The notes under the pieces were generated by a model. That model did not search any database. It was not told the origin of the DNA and was given only the letters and a program-made list of their open reading frames with translations. Positions 9,097 through 17,574 of a stretch of DNA of 64,000 nucleotides are shown here, in pieces. Position 1 is the first letter of the stretch. Every line of letters begins with the position of its first letter. The position numbers and the translations under genes were made by a program. The DNA is taken from the NCBI RefSeq assembly GCF_024227435.1, contig NZ_CP100446.1, positions 62,001-126,000 of the forward strand, given 5' to 3'. The stretch is from Natrinema caseinilyticum. GTDB lineage: Archaea; Halobacteriota; Halobacteria; Halobacteriales; Natrialbaceae.

Positions 9097-10242
9097 TTAC
9101 CACGCCTCCATGAGCAGCGTCGCGTTCGTAGACAGGACGCCGCCGACACCGTGGGCGAGCGCGACATCCGTCTCGACCTGCGTCTCCGCGGCCTCTCCGC
9201 GAATCTGTCTCGCAGCTTCGAGGATGTGGAAGACGCCGGCGCCGGCGTAGGAGAGTTCCCCGCCGTGCGTGTTCACCGGCAGGTCGCCGTCGACCGTGAT
9301 CCCCCGCTCGCGGACGAACGAACCGCCCTCGCCCTTCTCGCAGAATCCGAGATCCTCGAGCAGCATGAGCGGCGTGATCGAGAAGCAGTCGTACAACTGC
9401 GCGACGTCGACGTCGTCGGGCGTTCGGTCGGCCATTTCGAACGCCGTGGAACCGCTTTCGACGGCGGGACTGTACAGCAGATCGTTTCGCCGGTGGATGT
9501 ACTCGGAGCCGTGTCCCTCCCCGTAGCCCGTGAGTTCGACGGGGGCGCGGGTGTCCGCCGCGGCGTCGGCCGAGGAAACGACGACGGCACCGGCACAGTC
9601 GCTGATCAGCGCACACTCCAGTTTGTGAAGCGGCGAGGAGATCAATCCCGAGGAGAGCACATCCTCGACCTCGATCGGATCGGTCTGCTGTCCCTTCCCC
9701 CGCATCGACGCGTGTTCGCGACAGGCGACCGAGACCGTCGCGAGTTCCTCCGCGGTGGTCCCGTACTCCGCCATGTGCTTTCGGGCGATGAGCGCGTACA
9801 ACGACGGAACCATCGGACCGAACGGATTTTCGAACTCGGGGTGGCCGACTTCCGTCGCGAGGTTACTCACCCCGTCCCCTTTCGAGAACCCGGTGCGCCG
9901 ATTGTCGCCGAACGCGATCACGACGTTTTCACACTGTCCCTGCCGGATCGCGTTCGCGGCGTGGCACACGCCCACGAACGGCGTGGCGCCGCCGAGACGA
10001 AGGCTCTCGTTGTACGAGAGATTCAGGCCGAGGTAATCCGCGACGACCGTGCTGTGCATCAATTTCGGGTCGACGAGCGAGTACCCGGTCACGAGCCCGT
10101 CGATATCGTCTTTCTCGAGTCCGGCGTCGTCGACCGCCTCGAGACAGGCGGTCGCATAGAGGTTGATCGAATCCATATCCGGGGTACTCCCGATCGGAGA
10201 CTCACCGATACCCGTCACTGCGACCCGTTGTGTCGATCCCAT
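9097..10242 (-). CDS. Thiolase-fold protein lacking the nucleophilic Cys (Ltp2/SCPx-like, possible retro-aldolase)
   Basis: 381-residue thiolase-superfamily protein of the SCPx/lipid-transfer branch. At the site of the acyl-accepting Cys it reads LRLGGATP (residues 81-88), and the thiolase GHP motif is replaced by NTHGGELSYAG (324-334). It keeps YDCF (284-287) and a Tyr at 332. Loss of Cys with retained Tyr residues is the pattern of the steroid side-chain aldolase Ltp2, which cleaves 3-hydroxyacyl-CoA thioesters by retro-aldol chemistry with a DUF35 partner. A DUF35 gene follows one base downstream. True thiolysis looks unlikely. Met at 10242 is preceded by ATATATACATA at about -25, a good leaderless promoter. 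Databases would probably call it acetyl-CoA acetyltransferase. Confidence 0.82.
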   Translation of the reverse strand: MGSTQRVAVTGIGESPIGSTPDMDSINLYATACLEAVDDAGLEKDDIDGLVTGYSLVDPKLMHSTVVADYLGLNLSYNESLRLGGATPFVGVCHAANAIRQGQCENVVIAFGDNRRTGFSKGDGVSNLATEVGHPEFENPFGPMVPSLYALIARKHMAEYGTTAEELATVSVACREHASMRGKGQQTDPIEVEDVLSSGLISSPLHKLECALISDCAGAVVVSSADAAADTRAPVELTGYGEGHGSEYIHRRNDLLYSPAVESGSTAFEMADRTPDDVDVAQLYDCFSITPLMLLEDLGFCEKGEGGSFVRERGITVDGDLPVNTHGGELSYAGAGVFHILEAARQIRGEAAETQVETDVALAHGVGGVLSTNATLLMEAW

Positions 10243-10366
10243 ACACGCTATTCCAGCACATATATACATAATTCTTGTTGAAGAACGCGTCTCGGTCCAA
10301 AAAGCGGGTCACACGTCGTGGTACCGGTCGAATCGGTCGGCGCGACGAGGCAGGGAATCCGGTCGG

Positions 10367-10810
10367 CTACTCGTCGCCGTACTGGACCATTTTCCGGTGG
10401 TCCCAGACGACACAGACGTCGTCGTCCTGGTTGTAGACGGTCGTTTTGAGCGTGACGACGCCGCCTTTCTCCTTCTCCTCGAGGTCCGTTACCTCCTGGA
10501 CCGTTCGAACGGTATCGCCCGGGAAAACGGGGTTCGGGAATCGCATGTTATCGATTCCGTAGAGACCGATGACGGTTCCTTCCGAATAGCCGATGTGCGT
10601 CGTCAGGCCGAGTCCGATGCTGAACACGAGCGGACCGTGGGCGATTCGCGTTCCGAACATCGTGTCCTCGGCGTACTCCTCGCTGACGTGAATCTCGTTG
10701 TAGTCCCCCGAGAGACCCGCGAAGAACGTCACGTCGGCCTCCGTGACGGTTCGGGTCCTCGATTCGAACGTCTCCCCCATCTCGAACTCTTCGAAGTATT
10801 TGCCTGTCAT
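10367..10810 (-). CDS. MaoC-fold (R)-enoyl-CoA hydratase, complete active site
   Basis: 147-residue hot-dog-fold hydratase. The hydratase motif reads SGDYNEIHV, keeping catalytic D36, N38 and H41, so it should add water to a 2-enoyl-CoA. Met at 10810 was chosen over an upstream Met because GCATATAGAC is centred about 30 bases before it and the protein then starts as its relatives do. It lies upstream of the thiolase-like and DUF35 genes and next to a ligase relic. A second MaoC gene at 11424 has a damaged motif, so the two may form a heteromer with this one as the catalytic chain. Confidence 0.88.
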   Translation of the reverse strand: MTGKYFEEFEMGETFESRTRTVTEADVTFFAGLSGDYNEIHVSEEYAEDTMFGTRIAHGPLVFSIGLGLTTHIGYSEGTVIGLYGIDNMRFPNPVFPGDTVRTVQEVTDLEEKEKGGVVTLKTTVYNQDDDVCVVWDHRKMVQYGDE

Positions 10811-10870
10811 CCACTCGCACAATGCCGACGGAAGCGCATATAGACTTTGGTCTCCCCGAGTTCGGTTGTG

Positions 10871-11254
10871 TCATGGCACCTCACGGAATGGCTTATCAGG
10901 ACTGGTGTGCCTCACGGCATATGTCGTGGCAACTCGCCGAGTTCCCGACGTGCTGGACCGGAAGCCGGCCGTCGGCGGATCGACGCACAACGTCCCGCCG
11001 TACGGGTCGACGGCCGACAGCCGGTCTCGAATCTGCCGTTTGTCGAGGATGGGCACCGTCTCCCGGAAGTCCTCAGCCGATTCGATCGCCGCCAATTCCG
11101 CACGATCCACGTCCGCAACCGCACACCTGTCTTGCCAGATCGACGCGTTCTCGAGAACGTACATCGCCTGCTCTCGGAGTTCGGCCGCTTGCAGTCTGTG
11201 CAGGTCGGCTTTGGCAATCGTTTCGGCCGCCGGATTCCAGTAGTAATTCGGCAT
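10871..11254 (-). pseudogene. N-terminal remnant of a PaaK-like acyl/aryl-CoA ligase
   Basis: 127 codons that match only the first part of phenylacetate-CoA-ligase-type proteins, which normally run to about 430 residues. LHRLQAAELREQAMYVLENA corresponds to the first helix pair. FRETVPILDKRQIRD and DPYGGTLCVD correspond to the conserved stretch before the ATP loop. The sequence then degrades at SSTSGTRR, where the family has SSGTTG, and stops shortly after. No adenylation core or C-terminal domain follows in any frame before the MaoC gene. The fragment is probably non-functional. A separate relic at 13206-13713 has an N-terminus and the C-terminal domain, so two ligase copies, or one rearranged copy, have decayed here. 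Confidence 0.75.
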
Positions 11255-11423
11255 ATGTTAACTCACCACAGGTTCGGGTAAGTCATCCCGGTAAACCTAC
11301 TTAGGCTTTTCTCGGCCTGTGGTGGATACTCCCGGGGGCTGTGACGGAGGAGCGACAGCGACCCCACTCACGACGAGAAGCGGAAACGAACGTACGAGCG
11401 AAACCGGGCCGGCGAATCACCGC

Positions 11424-11867
11424 CTACGAACTGTCGGCGACCAGGACCTTGTGGACGTAGGTCAAAACCAGGGTGTCGTCCTGCGTGTGGGTTTCGGTCC
11501 TGAGGGCGACGACGCCGCCGCAATCCCTCGACTCAGTTTCGATTACCTCCTGTGTTACCTGCAACGTGTCGCCGATGTAGACCGGGTTCGGGAACCGGAC
11601 CCCGTCCATGCCGTAAAAGGCCCTGATGGTTTCCCGAAACGGACTGGCGGCGGTGATCAGCCCGGCCGTGCAGGTCAACGTGAGGAACCCGTTCGCTATC
11701 CGCTCGCCGTAGCCCGTGTCTTCGCACCAGGTTTTGCTCACGTGGCTCTCGTGGTAGGCGCCCATGAGTCCCTCGAAGAGGGTGAACTCGGACTCGGTCA
11801 CGGTTCGCGTACGAGACGTGAACGTGTCGCCGACGGCCAGGTCTTCGAAGCCCACGGATTCCGTCAT
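11424..11867 (-). CDS. MaoC-fold protein with substituted catalytic Asp
   Basis: 147-residue hot-dog protein, close in length and layout to the MaoC gene at 10367. At the hydratase site it reads MGAYHESHV: catalytic Asp is Ala37, Asn is His39, and only the second His (H42) is kept. Alone it is unlikely to hydrate an enoyl-CoA. In the actinobacterial ChsH1-ChsH2 complex one MaoC chain is catalytic and the other structural, and the same division is plausible here. Met at 11867 starts MTESVGFEDL as in relatives; the nine codons upstream are not conserved. It lies 64 bases downstream of an ACAD on the same strand. Confidence 0.82.
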   Translation of the reverse strand: MTESVGFEDLAVGDTFTSRTRTVTESEFTLFEGLMGAYHESHVSKTWCEDTGYGERIANGFLTLTCTAGLITAASPFRETIRAFYGMDGVRFPNPVYIGDTLQVTQEVIETESRDCGGVVALRTETHTQDDTLVLTYVHKVLVADSS

Positions 11868-11931
11868 CGAGACACCACCGTCTCCTCGCTGCATCCCGAA
11901 GTGCCGTCGTCTGTGACGTACTCGATCATGT

Positions 11932-13101
11932 TCAATACGACTTCGGGAGATCCAGTACGTGTTCGCCGACGTAGTTCAGGATCATCTGCTGTGAGACGGG
12001 CGCGATCTCCTGGAGGCGCATCTCCCGCCAGAATCGCTCTACCTCCGAGTCTTTCATGTACCCGCTCCCGCCGAGGGTCTGGATCGCACGGTTTGCCGCC
12101 TTGGTCCCCCACTCGCTCGCGACGAAGTTCGCCGCGTTCGATTCGAAGCCACAGGGCTCGTCGTGGTCGTACTTCCAGGCCGCTTTTCGGTTCGCGGCGT
12201 CTGCCGTCTCGAGGTGAATCTTCGCCTCGGCGAGGGGGAACTGAACCCCCTGATTCTTCCCGATCGGGCGGTCGAACACGACCCGATCCGACGCGTAGTC
12301 CGACGCCAGGTCGAGGACGTAATTGCCCGCACCGATACACGCCGCGGCGACGATCATCCGTTCCGGGTTGAGAATGTCGAGAATGCTCGGCCACCCGTCG
12401 TCGATCGGGCCCAGCGACGACCCCTCCGGCACCCGTATCTCGTTGATATACACGTGGCTGGTGTCGGTGTAGTTCAGCCCGAGTTTGTCCAGAGGCGTGA
12501 CCTCGATGTCGACGTCGTGGGCGTTTCGGTCGACGAGGAACATGGACATCCCGTCCGTTCGGGTATCACCGGACGGTTCGCTCGTCCGCGCCATGACGAG
12601 CATGAGATCGGCTCGAGACGCGTTCGAGATGTACGTCTTTTCTCCCCGAATGACCCACTCGTCGCCGTCTTTCTCCGCGGTCGTCTCCATCGAGAGGGTG
12701 TCGAACCCGGTTTGGGGTTCGGTGAGGAAAAATGCCGAGTTCAGCTCTCCGTTGGCGAGTTTCGGGAGGTACGTTTCCTTCTGGGCCTCCGTCCCGTTGC
12801 GAACGAGTGGAATCGTCACGAGACTGTGGACGATGTAGACGAAGGCAGCGCCGTAACCGGCTCCGGTCTGGGTCATCGCCTTGACCATGGTGAGTTCTTC
12901 GCGCATCGATCCGCCGGCACCGCCGTACTCCTCGGGGATTCGAAGGCCGAGCCAACCGCCCTCGTCGAGCCGGTCCCAGAACTCCGACGGGAACTCGTGG
13001 GCGGCGTCGTGTTCTCTCCAGTACGCTTCGTCGAGTCCGTCGAGCGCCTCGGTGACGGAGTCGTAAATCATCCGTTCCTCCGCGGTTCTATCGAATGTCA
13101 T
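11932..13101 (-). CDS. Acyl-CoA dehydrogenase (IVD-type Glu, APVS subfamily)
   Basis: 389-residue flavoprotein dehydrogenase. It has PEEYGG (56-61), the TEPQTGFD flavin loop (127-134), the KNQGVQFPLAEAK helix and the C-terminal ending HVLDLPKSY. At the medium-chain-type base position it has EIAPVSQQ instead of YEGTSE. E247 in NPERM occupies the isovaleryl-type position. The APVS/GPVS ending is shared with 18816 and 62319, defining one subfamily of three in this window. It leads the minus-strand set MaoC, (ligase relic), MaoC, thiolase-like, DUF35, matching desaturation before hydration and cleavage. A decayed ligase lies directly upstream. Confidence 0.9.
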   Translation of the reverse strand: MTFDRTAEERMIYDSVTEALDGLDEAYWREHDAAHEFPSEFWDRLDEGGWLGLRIPEEYGGAGGSMREELTMVKAMTQTGAGYGAAFVYIVHSLVTIPLVRNGTEAQKETYLPKLANGELNSAFFLTEPQTGFDTLSMETTAEKDGDEWVIRGEKTYISNASRADLMLVMARTSEPSGDTRTDGMSMFLVDRNAHDVDIEVTPLDKLGLNYTDTSHVYINEIRVPEGSSLGPIDDGWPSILDILNPERMIVAAACIGAGNYVLDLASDYASDRVVFDRPIGKNQGVQFPLAEAKIHLETADAANRKAAWKYDHDEPCGFESNAANFVASEWGTKAANRAIQTLGGSGYMKDSEVERFWREMRLQEIAPVSQQMILNYVGEHVLDLPKSY

Positions 13102-13205
13102 CGTGTATGTTCCTCCGTGGTGGAGTCACAGCTCATGTTTCGTCCCACGGCGGGTGAATCACAGCCTTCGTCCACGAGTACAACGTCTCCCTGATACTGT
13201 AAAGA

Positions 13206-13713
13206 TTACTCCGCGCGGGTGGAGACGTTCGGAGCGCGCCCGGACGGCGCCGCGGCGTTCGAGTGGTATCGGTCGTCGACGACGGATCGTTCGACCTCGA
13301 GACCGTCGACGATCTCGATCTCGTCCATCGTAACGAGCAGTTCCTCCGAGAGGCTCCGGCGGATCTCGGCGGGTGACGGCGCCTCCGATTCGTCGCCGCC
13401 GACGCGGAGTTCGATGCGATCGGTGTCGGTCCCCTCTCGACGGAGCACGAACTGGACGCTGGAGGCATCGAGTCCGTCGTATCCAGCGAGATGAAGCGCG
13501 GCCTGCGACGGATAGAGTTTCACGCACTTTCCCTCGTGCATGTCGTCGGTGCGACTCATCACACCGTTGGGGAGGTGCTGGCCCTCGTGGCCGCAGCGAC
13601 AGCGAGTCCAGGTCGGCAGGGTCGAGGTCGCCCGCCTCGAGTTCCTCCCGATAGAACGGATACTACCGATTACGAGACAGTTGGTCCCGCAAGTCCTCGA
13701 TAAGTCCCTCCAT
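13206..13713 (-). pseudogene. Decayed PaaK-like ligase: N-terminus, in-frame stop, large deletion, C-terminal domain
   Basis: From ATG at 13713 the frame reads MEGLIEDLRDQLSRNR, then a TAG stop, then YPFYREELEAGDLDPADLDSL. This is the recognisable start of a phenylacetate-CoA-ligase-type protein, where the motif is normally an uninterrupted PFYRE. The frame then changes, and from about 13562 to 13206 a different frame encodes GKCVKLYPSQ...VQFVLRREG...LLVTMDEIEIV, the family's C-terminal domain. The whole AMP-binding core is missing. Stop codon, frame change and core deletion make this a pseudogene. It lies upstream of the ACAD at 11932 and may once have activated that pathway's acid. Confidence 0.75.
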
Positions 13714-14073
13714 GGCTAGTGGGAAGCGTAAGCACGGCATAAACATTCGGGGGACGCAGAGTGATAGTGAGGGCGCACTAGGCGTTGGCAGGTGCTGGCG
13801 GCCGGAATGCGTGGATTTTGCGTCCCCAATTGTTGGTGTGAGGTTTTCGAAGTTAACTCTACCGGGGAATTGCACCATCAGCAACTGAAAGACGTTCCGA
13901 CCATCGCCAGACTCCGTCCATCGCTCGTTTTCTGTCGCCACCTCGTTTCGATCAGCGTCCCGCTTCGGGTGTCGCTCGGTTTCGGCCGCCTCCGACGGTC
14001 GATTCGGTGCATATCCCGCCGCGGTCAGACGGTGCATATAACTCATTGCGTTCCGTAGCCCGACGTATCCGCT
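13714..14073. other. 360-base gap without a recognised gene
   Basis: It lies between the decayed ligase and the CoA-transferase, which is transcribed to the right. A TATA-like GCATATAACT at 14034-14043 precedes the CoA-transferase start by about 36 bases, implying a short leader. A 9-base inverted pair (GGGGACGCA at 13750 and its complement at 13819) is visible, but the spacing is long and its meaning unclear. No coding sequence was seen. Confidence 0.5.
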
Positions 14074-15255
14074 ATGCAACCACTGAGAGGGATTGACGTA
14101 CTCGACTTTACGCAGTCTATCGCCGGTCCGATCTGTACGCAGTCGTTGGCCGTCCTCGGAGCGAACGTCGTGAAGGTCGAACCGCCCGAAGGGGACGCAT
14201 TCAGGCCCCTCATCGACGGCTCTATGTTCGCGTCGTGTAATCGCGGCAAACGAAGCATCAGCCTCGACCTGAAGAGCGACTCGGGACGAGCGATCGCTCG
14301 CGACCTGGCGGCCGACGCGGACGTCGTCGTCGAGAGTTTCCGACCCGGTGTGATGGAACGGTTCGATCTGGGCTACGGTGACCTCCTCGAAGAAAACGAG
14401 GACCTCGTCTACTGCTCCATCACGGGATTCGGACAGGACGGGCCGTACGAACAATATCCCGCGTACGACCCGGTCGCACAGGCGATGTCGGGACTCATGA
14501 GCGTCACCGGCGACACCGACGGCGACCCGGTCCGCGTCGGAACCAGCGCCATCGATTATACGACCGGGCTGACGGGTGCCATGCTCGTCATGGGCGGACT
14601 GATCCGCCCCGGATCGGACGGCGGGACGCACATCGACCTCTCGCTGTTCGACGTCGCCACGACGTGGATGGGCTACTGGGTCGCACACTACACCTCGACG
14701 GACGACCTTCCCAAACGAGCGGGTGCGGGTCTTTACGGGATGTCTCCCTACGGTATTTTTGAAGCCGGCGACGGGCGGCCGTTCTACCTCGCGACGGCGT
14801 CGGAGAAACTGTACCGACGACTCTGTCGGACCATAGAGCGGGAAGACCTGCTCGAGGACGACCGCTTCGAGACCGCCGCGGATCGATGGGACAACCGCGA
14901 GGTCCTCCGAGCGGAACTCGAATCCGCGTTCGGGCAGTACGACCGTCGGGAACTGGTCGAACTTCTAGCCGGGTCCGGCGTCCCCGCCGGACCGCTGCAG
15001 TCGATCGACGAACTGGTCGAGGACGATCCCCACGCCGACCATCGGGACCTGTTCGTCGACACGTACAACCAGTGGCTCGAGACCGAGTGCCGAACGACGC
15101 GAATGCCGTTTCGGTTCGCGGACGGGTCGCTCGAGGCCGCGTCTCCGCCGCCGAGAAAGGGCGAACACACGCGAGCCGTACTCGGCGAGTACGGCTACGA
15201 CGACGAGACGATTACCGACCTGCTGGACGCGGACGTCCTGCGGGAATCGTCGTAA
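14074..15255 (+). CDS. CaiB/BaiF family CoA-transferase
   Basis: 393-residue family III CoA-transferase with catalytic D161 in GTSAIDYTTG. It is a clear paralogue of the protein at 30817: both open MQPL..ID..D.TQSIAGP.CTQ, share VKVEPP.GDAFRPL, have the catalytic Asp at residue 161, and end in PP.KGEHT. It stands alone on the plus strand between the ligase relic and the TRAP transporter genes, which are convergent. It may have replaced the decayed AMP-forming ligases as the CoA-activating step. The acid is unknown. Confidence 0.9.
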   Translation: MQPLRGIDVLDFTQSIAGPICTQSLAVLGANVVKVEPPEGDAFRPLIDGSMFASCNRGKRSISLDLKSDSGRAIARDLAADADVVVESFRPGVMERFDLGYGDLLEENEDLVYCSITGFGQDGPYEQYPAYDPVAQAMSGLMSVTGDTDGDPVRVGTSAIDYTTGLTGAMLVMGGLIRPGSDGGTHIDLSLFDVATTWMGYWVAHYTSTDDLPKRAGAGLYGMSPYGIFEAGDGRPFYLATASEKLYRRLCRTIEREDLLEDDRFETAADRWDNREVLRAELESAFGQYDRRELVELLAGSGVPAGPLQSIDELVEDDPHADHRDLFVDTYNQWLETECRTTRMPFRFADGSLEAASPPPRKGEHTRAVLGEYGYDDETITDLLDADVLRESS

Positions 15256-15557
15256 TCCCGCGGCCCCTGAGACGACAATTTTCCGATCACTGCACGGAGG
15301 GTAGAAGGGAGATCACGGCGGACCGACGGCGACTGTCACGCCGTCAGCTCCCGGGACGATGACCGGTGGAGAAGGGAACGGCGTCCACTCGAGTCGTCTG
15401 CGAGGGGGCCACGCCGATCCGGACGAGCGCGCAATTCGACCGCGACGAGTACGTCCGCGGATTCGGACACGACGAAAGGAATCGAGCGAGGGGGCGGCTT
15501 CTCTCGCCGTTCTTCGGCGTCCGTATCGACGTCTGCGTTTCGGAAAAAGCGGTGTCC
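15256..15557. other. 302-base convergent gap, nothing recognised
   Basis: Space between the stop codons of the CoA-transferase (plus) and the TRAP permease (minus). No gene, hairpin terminator or repeat stood out; transcription of both genes must end here. Confidence 0.4.
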
Positions 15558-17549
15558 TCAGGCTGGTGCGACCGTTTTCGACGAGTTACGCTCCATGTAG
15601 TGGAACGCGACGACGATGAGGGCGGCCACGGCGAATCCGGCCGCCTGAATCGTGGTCGTGCCCCAGAACATGACGGCGACCAGCGCGCCGCCTGCAACGG
15701 TCTTGATGGCGCCGTTGACGTACTCGTGGTAGCCGAGATTGAAGTGGATGATGGTGACGATCGCGGTGAACGTCGTGAGCAGGTAGACGAACGTCAGGGG
15801 CGTGTCACCGTTCCAGTTCGCGATACTCGGGTGGTAGATGATCGTGTAGGGGAGGATAAACAACGGTGCACCCAGAATCATCGCCTTTTTCGCCACTTTG
15901 AGGAAATCCGCTTCGGCGATACCGCTCGCGATGACGGCCGCGAGTGCGACCGGTGGGGTGATCGCGGACAGGATCGCGAAGTAGAACACGAACAGGTGCG
16001 TGTTGAACTCCGCGATCCCCAGGTCCGCCACGGCCGGGGCAACGAACACGACGACGACGACGTACGCCGCGACCGTCGGCATTCCCAGCCCGAAGATGAT
16101 CGAGAGGATCATCGCGACGAGCAACAGCGGGAAGAGCAGTCCGCCGGAGATGTCAAGCATCATGAACGACAGCACCTGCACGAGGTTCCCGCTGCCGAGC
16201 AGGCTGACGAATATCGCGATCGCGCCGAGGACGACCATGATCTCCGCGCTGGCGATCGCCCCCTTCTGGAGACCGACGCCCAGGTTTCGACCGTAGTCAC
16301 GCAGCGTCTCACCTCGATCGTCGGCCAGTATCATTTTCCAGATGAACTGGAGCACGAGGAGAGACATGACGGAGTGGAAGCCGGACGTCAGCGGCCCGAT
16401 CTGTCTGATCCCGAGGTCGTAGATGAGAACCAAGACGGACACTGCCAGGGGTAAGTAGACGTACCACGCCTGCCCGGACTCCTGTGTCGTCTCGAGGGTA
16501 TGCTCGTCCGACGCGGGTTCGGATAGTTCGTACCCCTTGCTGACGTAGTAGACGGAAATCGAGACGGTGAGATAGAAGATGATCGCCGGGAGCAACGCGC
16601 CGACGATGACGTCGAAATAGCGGATATTCAGGAACGAGGCCATGACGAAGGCTGACGCGCCCATGATCGGCGGAAGCACCTGTCCACCCGAAGACGCGTT
16701 CGATTCGATGGCCGCGGCCGTTTCGCCGTCCATGCCGTAACTCTTCATCAGCGGGATCGTCACGGCACCGGTCGTGGCCGTGTTCGCGGCCGCACTCCCC
16801 GAAATCGAACCCATGATGAAACTCGTGACGACCGCCAGCTGCGGCACACCGGACTGGAGGTGCTGGTTCATCCGCGCACCGAAGTCCATGGCCAGTTGCA
16901 GGGCACCGAACTCGATCAGGAGACTCGCGTAGACCAGAAAGAGGACGATCCACTGGGCACCGACGCCCGGAAGGAATCCGAACAGGCCGATGTCGAACAC
17001 GAGCGCGGTTCGCTCGAGGACTCGGGCGAACTGGATGCTACTGTGGCCGAACTGTCCCGGGATGTACGATCCCAGCATCGCGTATCCGAACGACAGCACC
17101 ACGACGCTCGTGATGAAGACACCGTACCGGCGATACGTAAAGAGGAGAATCGCCCCGACCAGGATGATCGCGAACACGTACTCCTGTTGGGTGTAGTTCA
17201 AAATCCTCGTCAGGATCGTGGAGTAACTCGTCACGAAATAGTACGTGATGTACAGTATCAGTGCCGAACTGACCAACTTCGCGGCGAAGAGGACCTTTCC
17301 GGTCAGTTCGTCGAGATTGGCTTCGACCAACTGGATCATCAGGAAGATGGAGAGACCGAGCGAGATAATCGTGTGCTGGTCACTGTTCACGACGAACGTG
17401 AACGCATACAGAATGTGATAGACGGAGAATGCGATCGCGCTTAGCGTAAGCATCAACCACTGAGCATTATCGAGGGTGAAATCGAGGGCGGGCAACTGCT
17501 CCCCTTTCTCCTCTAACGTCAGCTCCTGGTCGGAGGTTGTGTTCGACAT
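15558..17549 (-). CDS. TRAP transporter fused permease (DctQ-DctM type, TAXI family)
   Basis: 663-residue membrane protein joining the small (DctQ-like) and large (DctM-like) TRAP permease parts in one chain, as is usual in TAXI-type systems. An N-terminal block of hydrophobic helices is followed by the DctM core with GSISGSAAANTATTG, LPPIMGASAFVMA and GLGMPTVAAYV, and by SAITPPVALAA near the C-terminus. It uses ion gradients rather than ATP to import organic acids delivered by the binding protein. Its start lies 25 bases after the binding-protein stop on the same strand, so the two form an operon. The substrate is probably a carboxylate, given the surrounding CoA-transferases. Confidence 0.93.
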   Translation of the reverse strand: MSNTTSDQELTLEEKGEQLPALDFTLDNAQWLMLTLSAIAFSVYHILYAFTFVVNSDQHTIISLGLSIFLMIQLVEANLDELTGKVLFAAKLVSSALILYITYYFVTSYSTILTRILNYTQQEYVFAIILVGAILLFTYRRYGVFITSVVVLSFGYAMLGSYIPGQFGHSSIQFARVLERTALVFDIGLFGFLPGVGAQWIVLFLVYASLLIEFGALQLAMDFGARMNQHLQSGVPQLAVVTSFIMGSISGSAAANTATTGAVTIPLMKSYGMDGETAAAIESNASSGGQVLPPIMGASAFVMASFLNIRYFDVIVGALLPAIIFYLTVSISVYYVSKGYELSEPASDEHTLETTQESGQAWYVYLPLAVSVLVLIYDLGIRQIGPLTSGFHSVMSLLVLQFIWKMILADDRGETLRDYGRNLGVGLQKGAIASAEIMVVLGAIAIFVSLLGSGNLVQVLSFMMLDISGGLLFPLLLVAMILSIIFGLGMPTVAAYVVVVVFVAPAVADLGIAEFNTHLFVFYFAILSAITPPVALAAVIASGIAEADFLKVAKKAMILGAPLFILPYTIIYHPSIANWNGDTPLTFVYLLTTFTAIVTIIHFNLGYHEYVNGAIKTVAGGALVAVMFWGTTTIQAAGFAVAALIVVAFHYMERNSSKTVAPA

Positions 17550-17574
17550 AATTGGGGGAATCTGGCGGCAGCAA

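Noticed and set aside
9097-10242. Ordinary acetyl-CoA acetyltransferase
   Set aside because: Catalytic Cys and the GHP motif are missing, so simple thiolysis is not supported.
13750-13827. Transposon end signature (9-base inverted repeats 60 bases apart)
   Set aside because: Arms are short, no transposase remnant or target duplication is seen; may be chance.
15366-16454. 362-codon plus-strand frame across the TRAP permease C-terminus
   Set aside because: Rich in Arg, Asp and His with repeats such as DRRHSQPEDDREDH, typical of an antisense shadow; the permease on the other strand is clear.
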